Notes: a model not told the origin generated them from the letters alone. 61,139 nt of DNA from CBDUBS01 sp965365445 (GCA_965365445.1 CBDUBS010000002.1:1-61139), one strand, 5' to 3'; positions 25,336 to 34,965 are shown, counted from the first letter of the stretch. Numbers and translations: made by a program.

Positions 25336-28300
25336 TCACTCGACGGATGCTCCCGACTCTACCCGCCGTATGCCGATGGTCAGGCGTTCCGTTCCTATCT
25401 GGAAGGTCTCAACGGCCGAGCCGGCAGGTTGCTCGGCTTCATGCAACTCCAAAGCAAGGGTCTCGTTCCGTATCCAGTCTGCATGGAGCCTCAGAGCTTC
25501 CCGAAGTGTTTCGGTTGCATCGAATTGCAGCCCGATGCGGTCTGTTACCTCAAACAGGGCGCTTTTCCGCAGATTCTGGATACGGTTGACGGTTTCACGG
25601 GCGAGACCCTCAGCCTGTAGATCGGGGGTGATGGTCGTATCCAGAGCGACCGTAACACCGTGTTCCTGACCTACGAGCCACCCAAACAAACCTTCGCTGA
25701 CGATTTCCACATCGGTGGGGCCCAGTTCGATCTCCTGTCCCTCGATCGCCGCCGCCAGCCGCCCCGTCTGCAGGAATTGCTGTATCTGGGAGTCGTCTAT
25801 AGTCCGCAGCCACTCCGAAACAGCCTTCATGTGCTTCCCTAGCCGCTTCCCGAGTTGTCTGTAATCCGGTTTGATTGTCCGCTTGACCACATCGCTCGCA
25901 CCGGATACATACTCCACTCTCTTGATGTTCACCTCATCCTTGATGATCTCCTCTACACGCTCGACATCGCTCCGGGCAACGCCGGCTTCCGTAACAACCA
26001 ACACCCTGGGCAGGGGTTGGCGCACATTTATCGAACTCTGGTTGCGAAGAGACAGCACTACGGAGGTAATGGTGCGGGCCAGTTGCATCCGGCGCTCCAG
26101 GTCGGGATCGATCAGGCTTTCGTCTACCTGTGGAAAATCGGTCAGATGAACCGATGGGGGCGCCGGGCAAACACCCAGCAAAGCCCTGTACAGCCATTCT
26201 CCAAAGAACGGAGCTATAGGACTGAGCATCTGGGCAAGTGGGACCAGACAGTCGTACACGGTCTGATAGGCCGAAAGCTTGTCATCTTCCTCATCCTCGT
26301 TCTTCCAGAACCGACGTCTCGAGCGCCGGATGTACCAGTTGGATAGCTCATCGACGAAGCGCTCCACCAATCGGGCGGCTCGGGTGGGGTTGTAATCCGC
26401 CAGGGCGGCGTCAACACCGGCTATGGTGGAGTGGAGCCGACTGAGGATCCATCGGTCGAGTTCCGTTCGGCGCTCCGCCGCAAGAGGCGCCTCCTGGTAT
26501 TGAAACCCATCGATGTTGGCATACGTCGCGAAAAAAGCATACACGTTCTGAATCGTGCTGAAGAACTTGCGCGCCGTATCGACGAGGCCGCGCTCCGAAA
26601 ACTTGATGTTTTCCCACGGGGGCGTGTTGCTCATCATGTACCAGCGGACGACGTCGGCCCCGTACTGGTCGATGACGGCAAACGGATCGACGGCGTTGCC
26701 CTTGGACTTGGACATTTTGTCGCCCTTCTCGTCCAGCACCAACCCGTTTACCACGACATTTTTGTACGCCACGCTATCCCTTACGAGCACTGCAATGGCA
26801 TGGAGGGTATAGAACCAGCCCCTCGTCTGGTCCACCCCCTCGGCGATGAAATCAGCCGGAAAGTTGACCTCGAATGCATCGCAATTTTCGAACGGATAAT
26901 GCCATTGTGCGAACGGCATCGCTCCTGAATCGAACCATACATCGATCAGATCGGGTATGCGTCGCATGGTGCCGCCATCGGGAGCGGGCCACGTCAGTTC
27001 ATCCACGAACGGCCGGTGAAGGTCGAGATCCTCATCTTTCCGGGGCAATTGATCGCCGCATTTCGCCCGAAGCTCTTTGATCGAACCGATTACTTCGATA
27101 TGGGTCGATCCGGGTTTGTCCGACACCCATATAGGAAGGGGGGTGCCCCAGTAGCGCCTGCGGCTCAATGCCCAATCGATGTTATTCTTCAGCCACTCCC
27201 CGAAGCGCCCCGCCCCGATGGATTCGGGCTGCCACCGAATGGTTTCATTGAGCGCCACGAGCCGATCTTTGACGGCCGTGGTTCGGATGAACCAGCTCTC
27301 CACCGGATAACTGATGAGCGGAGTGCCCTTACGCCAATCGTGCGGGTAATTGTGCAGATAGGTTTCCTGCCGGTACAGAAGGCCGCGCTCTTTCAGATCC
27401 CGCACGATCTTTTTGTCCGCATCCTTGAACCACTCCCCCGCTACCAGGACCGCTTTATCCGTAAACCGTCCTTCCGGGGTTACGGGATTGAATAGCGGCA
27501 GACCTTCCCGCTGCCCCACATCGTAGTCGTCGGCGCCGAACGCGGGAGCCATATGAACGATGCCGGTGCCGTCTTCTGTCGATACGAAGTCGGCCGTAAC
27601 GACGTACCATGCCTTCCCGATCGGCGTTTCATTTTCAAAATAGCTGAATACGGGCTGGTAGCTCGTTCCCCGCAGCTCGCGCCCTTTATAGGTTCCGACG
27701 ATCTCGTAATCACCTGAGAGGACGGACAGGCGATCCCGAGCCAGAATGAGATCTTCCGTTTTCTCCTCGTTTGCGCGGCGGACCCTGACGTATTCAATGT
27801 CGGCGCCTACGGCAAGCGCCGTATTGGATATGAGCGTCCAGGGTGTAGTGGTCCATGCCAGGAAAAACGTATCCTTCTCGCCCCTGACGGGAAACCGGAC
27901 ATACACGCTAGGGTCCTGGACCTCCTTATACCCGAGGCTCACTTCGTGCGCCGAAAGTACCGTTCCTGAACCCGGGCTGTACCACTGGATTTTATACCCC
28001 TGATACAGTAGCCCTTTTTCGTATATCTGTTTGAGCAGCCACCAGAGCGTTTCGATGTACTGGTTCTCGAACGTGACGTACGGGTGATCCAGATCGACCC
28101 AGTAGCCCATGCGAACCGTCAGCCGATCCCACAGTTCTTTATACCGCAATACGCTTTTACGGCAGGCTGCATTGTACGCAGCAATTCCGTACTCCTCCAC
28201 CTGATGACGCCCTTCGAGGCCCAATTCCTTCTCGACCTCGATCTCCACCGGCAGGCCGTGGGTATCCCACCCGCCTTTGCGAAGCACGCGGAACCCCTTC

Positions 28301-28524
28301 ATCGTTTTGTACCGGCAGAAGGCGTCCTTGATGGTTCTGGCCATCACATGATGAATCCCGGGCCGTCCATTGGCCGTCGGCGGACCTTCATAAAAGGAAA
28401 ACGTCGGCGCGTCGCTCCGCTGCGCGATGCTTTTGTTGAAAATGTCTTCCTTCTCCCACCACGCCATGATCTCGGTCTCGACGTCGGGGTGATGAAACCG
28501 TTTTAATTCAGGAAATACGGACAT
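25336..28524 (-). CDS. ileS: Isoleucyl-tRNA synthetase (type 2)
   Basis: 1062-residue class I aminoacyl-tRNA synthetase. The HIGH-type motif is GRPGIHHVMART near residue 55, the KMSKS motif is DEKGDKMSKSKGNAVDP, the CP1 editing domain lies between, and WDTHGLPVEIEVEKELG is characteristic. The general pattern (WDTHGLPVE, long C-terminal region without an evident zinc cluster) matches the eukaryote-like IleS2 class, which in other bacteria is associated with low mupirocin sensitivity. Start is the ATG at 28524. A 281-bp upstream gap shows no T-box. Confidence 0.96.
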   Translation of the reverse strand: MSVFPELKRFHHPDVETEIMAWWEKEDIFNKSIAQRSDAPTFSFYEGPPTANGRPGIHHVMARTIKDAFCRYKTMKGFRVLRKGGWDTHGLPVEIEVEKELGLEGRHQVEEYGIAAYNAACRKSVLRYKELWDRLTVRMGYWVDLDHPYVTFENQYIETLWWLLKQIYEKGLLYQGYKIQWYSPGSGTVLSAHEVSLGYKEVQDPSVYVRFPVRGEKDTFFLAWTTTPWTLISNTALAVGADIEYVRVRRANEEKTEDLILARDRLSVLSGDYEIVGTYKGRELRGTSYQPVFSYFENETPIGKAWYVVTADFVSTEDGTGIVHMAPAFGADDYDVGQREGLPLFNPVTPEGRFTDKAVLVAGEWFKDADKKIVRDLKERGLLYRQETYLHNYPHDWRKGTPLISYPVESWFIRTTAVKDRLVALNETIRWQPESIGAGRFGEWLKNNIDWALSRRRYWGTPLPIWVSDKPGSTHIEVIGSIKELRAKCGDQLPRKDEDLDLHRPFVDELTWPAPDGGTMRRIPDLIDVWFDSGAMPFAQWHYPFENCDAFEVNFPADFIAEGVDQTRGWFYTLHAIAVLVRDSVAYKNVVVNGLVLDEKGDKMSKSKGNAVDPFAVIDQYGADVVRWYMMSNTPPWENIKFSERGLVDTARKFFSTIQNVYAFFATYANIDGFQYQEAPLAAERRTELDRWILSRLHSTIAGVDAALADYNPTRAARLVERFVDELSNWYIRRSRRRFWKNEDEEDDKLSAYQTVYDCLVPLAQMLSPIAPFFGEWLYRALLGVCPAPPSVHLTDFPQVDESLIDPDLERRMQLARTITSVVLSLRNQSSINVRQPLPRVLVVTEAGVARSDVERVEEIIKDEVNIKRVEYVSGASDVVKRTIKPDYRQLGKRLGKHMKAVSEWLRTIDDSQIQQFLQTGRLAAAIEGQEIELGPTDVEIVSEGLFGWLVGQEHGVTVALDTTITPDLQAEGLARETVNRIQNLRKSALFEVTDRIGLQFDATETLREALRLHADWIRNETLALELHEAEQPAGSAVETFQIGTERLTIGIRRVESGASVE

Positions 28525-28805
28525 AGGTTTATATCAGGGGCTGGTAGACCACTGGTAAGGTTACATGCTGTCGCTAAATCGGCGCTACGGCTGAACGCTC
28601 GGCCCCGAATTCCATTCGGAACAGGCTCATACGGGCAATCCGGTATCCGCTCTCGCCTTTATGCCGGGACACGCTTCACCGAAAAGGTGGAAGAAGCAGG
28701 AAGTGTTTCCCCTGTTTCCTTTTACCATTTTCTCTAACGGATGGTCACGTGCGGGTCCGGGCAAAACAATAAGATACGGATTTAACGTTCCTGAAACGGC
28801 GGCCG

Positions 28806-29510
28806 TCAGTCCAGGCCAAGATGAAACCGGTCGCGCAGTTCCAGAATGTACATGCCCAGGTCGTTCCGTAACTCCTGCAGTTCGTCGAAAAGCTGCCGAT
28901 AGGTTTCAGGATCCATGTACCCTTCATGCCGGATTTCCTGAATGACCAGCAAGCCGCCGTTGGCCGATGCCAGGCCGCGTTTTACACAGGCGATATTGCC
29001 GCCGATCATCTCCTTTTCGTATCCGATCCCATGTCCGCGCGCCACCTCGATAGGGATCTGGCTTACGCAGGAGCAGAACTGAACGAGCGAGCTACTTTTC
29101 TCTTTCCCCGGAAGGGAAGTAGCCCAATCCAGCACTCTTCCGGCAAACGCTGCCGCTCGCTGGTACAGGCCGAGATTCCGACAGGATTCCGCCTGACTGA
29201 GGCCGTCCTGCTCCTCATGGTCGAGCACGCCCGCCTGAGCGAGCCACGCCTGCAGGTCATCCGTGTAGGGGTCCGATTCATCCGGGAAAAGGAACGACAG
29301 CAATTCTTCCTCCGGATAAATTCCTCTTGCACGTAAGTAGCGGGACAGATGCTCCTTCCAGATGCGTCGCTGCTCCGTATCGGCAGGATCAGGCAACGGG
29401 TTGGCTCCCAGAAAACCGCGCAGCATGGACCGATAACGGTCTATCCGTTCATCGTTCTCTTTCAGGAACGCTTCCCAGCGTTCTTCATCCCACACTTCGT
29501 CGCTCAACAT
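28806..29510 (-). CDS. Conserved protein of unknown function
   Basis: 234 residues from the ATG at 29510. Strongly acidic and helical N-terminal half (DEERWEAFLKENDERIDRYR), three Cys in the middle (ESCRN, VQFCSCVSQ), and a C-terminal helical segment with HEGYMDPETYRQLFDELQEL. No signal peptide, membrane helix or known motif was found. It lies between punA and ileS on the same strand, with 281 bp before ileS. Coding status rests on codon-like composition and absence of competing frames. Confidence 0.65.
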   Translation of the reverse strand: MLSDEVWDEERWEAFLKENDERIDRYRSMLRGFLGANPLPDPADTEQRRIWKEHLSRYLRARGIYPEEELLSFLFPDESDPYTDDLQAWLAQAGVLDHEEQDGLSQAESCRNLGLYQRAAAFAGRVLDWATSLPGKEKSSSLVQFCSCVSQIPIEVARGHGIGYEKEMIGGNIACVKRGLASANGGLLVIQEIRHEGYMDPETYRQLFDELQELRNDLGMYILELRDRFHLGLD

Positions 29511-29605
29511 GGCCTGCTTCGTTGCAACTGGATAGACACTAACTCGCTACCCCGTCTTTCCCGGCTACGTACGGCGTACCCCCCGAGTTGCCCCCGCTTA
29601 CCACA

Positions 29606-30439
29606 TCACCTACCAAGGCGTTCTATTACCATTTTCATTAGGGTGGTCAGACGAGGTTCGGCTTCCCGTGCGGCGGCAAGCACTTCGGATAACGAGACGG
29701 GCTTGAGCGCGTCCGGGAAACATTCGTCCGTTACAACGGAAATCGCCAAGACCTGCATATCCATATGGCGCGCAGCTATCGTTTCCGGAACGGTGCTCAT
29801 ACCCACCGCGTCGGCTCCGATGAGCCGTAGAAATCGGTACTCGGCTTTCGTCTCCAGGTTCGGGCCTACAACGGCCACATATACGCCCTGCTGCAATCTG
29901 ATCCCCGCTTCGAGGGCGCAGCGCTCTGCCAGGTCCCGAAGCGACCGACTATACGGTTCGCTCATGTCCGGGAAGCGCGGCCCCCACTCGTCTACGTTGG
30001 GACCGGTAAGCGGATTATCTCCTTGCAGATTAATATGATCCGTAAGGAGCATCAAATCTCCCCGGCGGTACAGCGGATTCATTCCGCCGGCCGCATTCGA
30101 TATGAGCAGTGTCCTGACTCCCAGTTGGTGCAATACACGAACCGGAAACACCACCTCCTGAGCCGTATAGCCTTCGTACAGGTGGAAGCGCCCTTGCAAG
30201 GCATAAACGGGCACTCCGGCCAGGCTCCCTACGATCAACCTTCCATGGTGCGATTCTACGGTCGACAGAGGGAAGCCCGGTATGTCGTCGTAGGGTATGG
30301 ACGCCCACTCCTCAATTTGCCCGGCCAGATCGCCCAGGCCGGTGCCGAGGATCAAACCGATGGCAATCTGCCGATCCGATCGGGTGCGAATGGTTTCAGC
30401 GGCCCGCTCAACAGCGGCTTTATACTCTGTTATGTGCAT
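29606..30439 (-). CDS. punA: Purine-nucleoside phosphorylase
   Basis: 277 residues; phosphorolysis of purine nucleosides in salvage. It shows GLILGTGLGDLAGQIE, ESHHGRLIVG, LQGRFHLYEGY, LISNAAGGMNP, the GPNLETKAEYRFLRLIGADA block and GMSTVPETIAARHM of the trimeric (low-molecular-mass) PNP family. The ATG at 30439 (MHITEYKAA) is chosen. Longer in-frame readings to 30556 would start inside divIVA's end and add non-family residues. Located 116 bp downstream of divIVA. Confidence 0.95.
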   Translation of the reverse strand: MHITEYKAAVERAAETIRTRSDRQIAIGLILGTGLGDLAGQIEEWASIPYDDIPGFPLSTVESHHGRLIVGSLAGVPVYALQGRFHLYEGYTAQEVVFPVRVLHQLGVRTLLISNAAGGMNPLYRRGDLMLLTDHINLQGDNPLTGPNVDEWGPRFPDMSEPYSRSLRDLAERCALEAGIRLQQGVYVAVVGPNLETKAEYRFLRLIGADAVGMSTVPETIAARHMDMQVLAISVVTDECFPDALKPVSLSEVLAAAREAEPRLTTLMKMVIERLGR

Positions 30440-30555
30440 TGGTTGGCTTGCAAGCTGTGGAGATGTTTGCTTTACGGAACCAAGACACACCGGGGCCGGT
30501 CGGGCTCCCCGATGCGCCTCAAGTTCAACGGCGCTCCGTACAGGGCGGAAGCCCA

Positions 30556-31524
30556 CTAATCCAGGTCTTTCAGAATCCTGCGGATATGCTCGATCTCATC
30601 CGATTCCGCGCCGGGCTCATGCAGATCCAGAGGTTCCTCATCGACATCCGCCGCATCCGCCTCGATGGGCGGAGCGCCGGATTCCACAACGGGTCGCACC
30701 ACCCACCCTGTTCTGGACCGCTCATCGGCCTCCGGCCTGCTGTCGGCCCTAGTAAAACGGGGAACACCCGCGTCGACCGACCGTCCTGCCTGATGCAGCG
30801 GCGAAGCCGCTGCATCAGGCAGTCCGGCGCCGGATGCAGCGCCTGCGCCCTCGTTAGACTGATACGCGGACAGGATCCGCTCGACGTCGGCCGGAGAGGG
30901 CATCTCTCCTCCGAAATGCGGCGTGGCCGTTTCTTTTGAAAACCGCTGCTTCTGGGATGCCTCGGCGGGAGCGTTGCCCTGAAGCATTCTGCCAAGGTAT
31001 TCCCCTTCCAGGCTTTGTCCCGCTACGGGTTGTTCCGTCTCAATCGGTTCGTCTTCCGTATATGCCGCGGCGCGAACGTGTTGATCGTAACGCCCGAGCA
31101 GGTCTAGCTCCGACTGGAGAAACGACTTCAACCGCACCACGACTTCTTCCTGCTTGCGGGTGAGGGTCTCCACCTCCCGGCGAAGCGCGTCGCGCGCTTG
31201 AACGGCTTCGCGTTGCATCGCCTCTGCCCGACGCTCAGCTTCCAGCAGGATACCCCCCGCCTTCACTTCGGCCACATTCAGGCTTTTCTGTGCGTTGTCT
31301 CGCGCAATCCGGAGCGCTTCCTCCAGAGCTTCCTCAACCTTCTGATAATGATTCAGCCGGTTCTCCGCTTCCTGGAGTCGTTGTTCCATCTGACGGATCT
31401 CGGCCAACATTTCCTCCCATTGCGACGATACCATCTGCAGGAAGGCTTGCACTTCATCCGGATCGAACCCTCTGAAATGACGGCCGAACTCCTGCTTGCG
31501 TATATCGAGAGGGGTTAATCGCAT
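30556..31524 (-). CDS. divIVA: DivIVA-domain protein
   Basis: 322 residues. The N-terminal DivIVA lipid-binding signature is MRLTPLDIRKQEFGRHFRGF followed by DPDEVQAFLQMV. A coiled coil extends to about residue 160. The C-terminal half is acidic and low complexity. DivIVA proteins mark curved membrane at poles and septa and recruit partners; the Gram-negative role is less clear. The ATG at 31524 has gaggt five bases upstream. It carries a perfect 17-bp palindrome in its low-complexity part (see 30786-30822). Neighbours yggS and punA are on the same strand; yggS-divIVA linkage is also known from Gram-positive division clusters. Confidence 0.88.
   Translation of the reverse strand: MRLTPLDIRKQEFGRHFRGFDPDEVQAFLQMVSSQWEEMLAEIRQMEQRLQEAENRLNHYQKVEEALEEALRIARDNAQKSLNVAEVKAGGILLEAERRAEAMQREAVQARDALRREVETLTRKQEEVVVRLKSFLQSELDLLGRYDQHVRAAAYTEDEPIETEQPVAGQSLEGEYLGRMLQGNAPAEASQKQRFSKETATPHFGGEMPSPADVERILSAYQSNEGAGAASGAGLPDAAASPLHQAGRSVDAGVPRFTRADSRPEADERSRTGWVVRPVVESGAPPIEADAADVDEEPLDLHEPGAESDEIEHIRRILKDLD
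30786..30822. repeat. Perfect 17-bp palindrome inside divIVA
   Basis: ctgcctgatgcagcggc (30786-30802) and gccgctgcatcaggcag (30806-30822) are exact reverse complements separated by gaa. In the divIVA frame the segment encodes an Ala/Pro-rich part of the variable tail. No T-run follows on either strand. A chance 17-bp match with a 3-nt loop is unlikely. It may be a small palindromic repeat insertion or an mRNA hairpin. Confidence 0.75.
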
Positions 31525-31636
31525 AACAACCTCGAAGCTGGCTGGTTGGTAAAAATTGCTGAGTCAAGTATACCTTTTGCTGTCACGACACCGTGCAAGG
31601 GTCGCTGTATCCCGCTCGTCTGTATAAGGAGCCGGC

Positions 31637-32353
31637 CTAATCCCGCGGACCAAACAGGGCGCTGCCGATCCGTATGTGCGTGGCCCCTTCTTCAATGGCC
31701 ACCTCGAAATCCGAGGTCATCCCCATCGACAGGCAGGCCAGATCGGCGCGTCCCCGATAGGCGTCTCGCAATCGGCGCAGTAGCACGAACTCGCGCCGCA
31801 CCTGTTCCATGTTTTCCGTAAACGAAGCAATGCCCATCAAGCCCGTGATGCGCACATGATCGAACGTTGCCGCCGAGTCGATAAGCGCGTGCGTTTCGTC
31901 GGGCTCCACGCCCGACTTGGTCGCCTCCCCCGATATATTCACCTGCACGAAACACGGCACGATCCGCCCAGCCTCCCGGGCGCGCTTGTTCAATTCATTC
32001 GCGAGACGCAGGCTATCCAGGCTCTGTACGATATCGGCATACCGGACCGCATCACGCGCCTTATTTCGTTGAAGATGGCCGATCATATGCCAGACGAGGT
32101 CGCCCCCGGAAATCTTTCCGGGCGCGGCCTCAGCCTTTGCTAACAATTCCTGTACCTTATTTTCGCTGACGTGCTCCAAGCCCGCCTCCCTGGCTGCCTG
32201 CACCACTTCCACGGGAAAGGTTTTCGTAACACCAACGAGCACCACCTCCTCCTGACGGCGCCCGGCTCGCCGACAGGCGGCGTTGATCCGCTCCCGGATG
32301 CCGTCTATCCGTTCGGCAAGGTCTTCGGGTGCTACCGAGATCGAGTGGGACAT
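31637..32353 (-). CDS. yggS: YggS-family pyridoxal-phosphate homeostasis protein
   Basis: 238 residues of the PLP-binding alanine-racemase-like TIM barrel without the second racemase domain. The PLP lysine lies in VLVGVTKTFPVE, and ENKVQELLAKAE, WHMIGHLQRNKAR, VQVNISGEATKSGV and LSMGMTSDFEVAIEEG are family hallmarks. The family maintains free PLP levels. Upstream of divIVA with 112 bp between, and 47 bp downstream of a putative outer-membrane protein gene. Confidence 0.95.
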   Translation of the reverse strand: MSHSISVAPEDLAERIDGIRERINAACRRAGRRQEEVVLVGVTKTFPVEVVQAAREAGLEHVSENKVQELLAKAEAAPGKISGGDLVWHMIGHLQRNKARDAVRYADIVQSLDSLRLANELNKRAREAGRIVPCFVQVNISGEATKSGVEPDETHALIDSAATFDHVRITGLMGIASFTENMEQVRREFVLLRRLRDAYRGRADLACLSMGMTSDFEVAIEEGATHIRIGSALFGPRD

Positions 32354-32400
32354 GGGGATAACGCTCGCCGGGATAGTAAAAAGCGGCTGACGGGCGAAGT

Positions 32401-33699
32401 TCAGAGCCGCGTATTGACGACGTTGTTGTATATGGAACCGAACGAGTACGAAAGGCCAACCGAACCCCTTACCTCGTAGGTAGTGGCCAGCTGTCGCTGC
32501 TGCAGCAAAAGCTCCTCCAGTGTGGCGTCTCCCTTGGCCAGATACAGCTGATCGTGTATCACCTCGAAGGCTCCGGAAAAACGAAGCGAAAACCCTTTGA
32601 CCAGCCTGAACGACACGTTGCTATAGAACTCAACCCGGTTCTTCGACAGGTCGTGGAAGTAGTTGGCTCCGCTCAAACCGGCGAAAACGTACCCCCAGGG
32701 TTGCTGGATTCGCATATTGGCATCCAGTGAGTGGTTGAAAAGCGTTTCCTGTGTTTTTTCGTAAATCGTCTCCTTGATGTAATCGCGGTAGGTCAAGCCC
32801 ACGTTATATGCAAATACGAACTCCTTTCGGGATGATTCCGAATAGGGAAACACATTGTACTCAACCGAGGGTCCCACGCGCACGCTCAGGTCGTAATTCC
32901 TGTACGTGTTCGTCTGCACGCTGTTGAAAAAGCCGGCCGACCAGTGATCATCCAGACTGAACACGAGCGACCCATTGAATCCGCCTTCATGCGACGTGCT
33001 GACGATGGGTTCATCATCTTGCTCGAACCGTCGCTCCCTGTAATCGCCGTATACCCTCGTTCTTATCTTCAGCTCCTCCGTAACGCGGTCGGCGGAAAGC
33101 TCCGTACTGAACGAAGCAAAACGCTTGCTCTCTTCCTTATTGAATGATCCGCTGCCGTCGATATCGAAAACCCAGCTGTTCCACGGATCATCCTCAGGCT
33201 CCGTATGGACGCGCGTTTTCCCCTCGAAAGATACTTTCAAGCGGTCGGCGAGCGGGGTTCGGGCGAGATACGGCACGAGCGACATCCGGAGTATTTCGAT
33301 CATTTTGCTTCTGCGCTCGTCCACCGTACTGCCCTGCGGTGAGGTAAAAGTAAGGCTGTTGTTTACCCCCTCGAACTCGTGCTGTCCGGAAATCAACAGG
33401 GAGTAGGCAATGCCCCCGCTTCCGGTACGCTGTATCGTCACGAATATGTGAACCTGCGCCAGTTCGGGTTCTCGCACCCAGTTGACAAACGTAAGCTCTC
33501 GCCGGGTGTACAGGTGGTCACAGGCGTCACAATCCAGAAAGACCCTCGGGGCTACGTCTCTCGAAACACCGTTGATGTAGGTCGAATCGTCGGGAGCACC
33601 CTGCCCGAACGCCTCGGCGGCGGCTCCTATGACCCATATGAGGAAAATCGACGAACGGATGACGTTTGAAAAGCGTAGCGTGCGCAACAAACCGACCAT
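32401..33699 (-). CDS. Putative outer-membrane protein, DCDxCD type
   Basis: 432 residues from the ATG at 33699 (MVGLLRTLRFSN). The signal peptide ends at about AAAEAFGQ, while a longer reading has no signal at its start. The mature N-terminal domain shows FLDCDACDHLYTRRELTFVN, then WVREPELAQVHIFVTIQRTG and YSLLISGQ. From about residue 200 the sequence alternates short aromatic/polar strands (SWVFDIDGSGSF, NYDLSVRVGPSVEYNVF), as in outer-membrane beta-barrels. It ends in TRL, not a terminal Phe. I do not recognise a named family. A paired-cysteine start may form a disulphide. Confidence 0.65.
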   Translation of the reverse strand: MVGLLRTLRFSNVIRSSIFLIWVIGAAAEAFGQGAPDDSTYINGVSRDVAPRVFLDCDACDHLYTRRELTFVNWVREPELAQVHIFVTIQRTGSGGIAYSLLISGQHEFEGVNNSLTFTSPQGSTVDERRSKMIEILRMSLVPYLARTPLADRLKVSFEGKTRVHTEPEDDPWNSWVFDIDGSGSFNKEESKRFASFSTELSADRVTEELKIRTRVYGDYRERRFEQDDEPIVSTSHEGGFNGSLVFSLDDHWSAGFFNSVQTNTYRNYDLSVRVGPSVEYNVFPYSESSRKEFVFAYNVGLTYRDYIKETIYEKTQETLFNHSLDANMRIQQPWGYVFAGLSGANYFHDLSKNRVEFYSNVSFRLVKGFSLRFSGAFEVIHDQLYLAKGDATLEELLLQQRQLATTYEVRGSVGLSYSFGSIYNNVVNTRL

Positions 33700-33936
33700 G
33701 ATAACGGCTCGTAAAATAAGGAATCGGACAACCGCCCGGCGGGCAATCCCGAATGTCCGGCGGTAGGAGACCGACTCGCCTGTCTTTACACAGTAAACCG
33801 ATACAATACGCATCCCCGCGTACTTTTGCTTGAATCTTTTAAGTCCTTCCGTGCCTGAACCAGCGGTTTCACAGAGGTTTGAATATAGTCGGATCACGTC
33901 CTACATTCCGGAAGAATAGATAACGGCGAGGCCCAC

Positions 33937-34965
33937 ATGAACCGAAGGCAATTCATCTCTACATCCATCGGCCTGCTTACGCCCCTGGCCGGCATCGTCG
34001 CAGGAAGCGGCCGTTCGGCGTCGACGCCGTATATCATGACGGTTAAGGGCAAGATTCCTGCCGCCGAGATGGGGTTGACGTTGCCGCACGAACACATGCT
34101 CGTGGATTTTATCGGGGCGGATCAGGTCAGCCCCAGCCGTTATGACGCAGAGGAGGTGTACCGGCACGGCCTACCCTTTCTCGAAGAGATCGTGGCGAGG
34201 GGATGCAATACGTTCATCGAATGCACCCCGGCGTACCTCGGGCGGGATGCCGGTTTGCTTCGGCGCTGGGCAGACGCTACCGGTCTGCATATCCTGACCA
34301 ATACGGGTTATTACGGGGCGGTCAATGACAAGTGCTTGCCTCCACACGCCTTTACCGATACGGTGGACGAACTTGCCGCAAGATGGGTCAGGGAATGGAC
34401 CGACGGTATCGGGGGTTCCGGCATACGTCCCGGCCTCATCAAAATTGGAGTGGACAAAGGCGCCTTGTCGGAGATCGACCGGAAGCTGATTCACGCGGCG
34501 GCCCGGACCCACCGCGCGACCGGGTTAACGATTGCTGCGCACACGGGTGAAGCCGTCCCCGCCTACCAGCAACTGGAGGTCCTCGAAGAAGAAGGCGTCG
34601 CACCGGATGCGTGGATCTGGATTCACGCGCAAAACGAGCAGAATCCCGATAGATGGTATGGGGCCGCGGATAGAGGCGCGTGGATTTCACTCGACAACAT
34701 ATCCTCCGGCAACACGGAGCGGTACGTGCGCTCGTTGCTCGGCTTGCGGGAAGCCGGGATGCTTCACCGGGTGCTCGTTTCTCACGACGCCGGTTGGTAC
34801 CGTGTCGGAGAGCCTGGAGGGGGCGCCTTCAGGCCTTTTACCGCCCTTTTCGATACGCTCGTGCCGGCCCTCCTGGAAGAAGGGTTCAGCCGGGATGATC
34901 TCGACGTACTTCTCAAACAGAATCCGGCCGAAGCGTTTGCGGTGCGAGTCCGCGCCGCTGCCTGA
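33937..34965 (+). CDS. Phosphotriesterase-family hydrolase, Tat-exported
   Basis: 342-residue TIM-barrel amidohydrolase. The N-terminus MNRRQFISTSIGLL has a twin-arginine motif and hydrophobic stretch, predicting Tat export. All phosphotriesterase-type binuclear metal ligands are visible: H51 and H53 (PHEHML), K169 (GLIKIGVDKG), H202 (AAHTGE), H230 (WIHAQNE) and D284 (VSHDAGWY). The family includes phosphotriesterases and quorum-quenching lactonases, and the actual substrate cannot be read. Divergent from the outer-membrane protein (237 bp between). Confidence 0.88.
   Translation: MNRRQFISTSIGLLTPLAGIVAGSGRSASTPYIMTVKGKIPAAEMGLTLPHEHMLVDFIGADQVSPSRYDAEEVYRHGLPFLEEIVARGCNTFIECTPAYLGRDAGLLRRWADATGLHILTNTGYYGAVNDKCLPPHAFTDTVDELAARWVREWTDGIGGSGIRPGLIKIGVDKGALSEIDRKLIHAAARTHRATGLTIAAHTGEAVPAYQQLEVLEEEGVAPDAWIWIHAQNEQNPDRWYGAADRGAWISLDNISSGNTERYVRSLLGLREAGMLHRVLVSHDAGWYRVGEPGGGAFRPFTALFDTLVPALLEEGFSRDDLDVLLKQNPAEAFAVRVRAAA

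Noticed and set aside
28525..28805. T-box or other leader RNA upstream of ileS
   Set aside because: No T-box core sequence or terminator/antiterminator pair is visible; the lineage generally lacks T-boxes.
30440..30556. N-terminal extension of purine-nucleoside phosphorylase
   Set aside because: The extra 39 codons run back to the last base of divIVA and show no family similarity; the ATG at 30439 begins the conserved domain.
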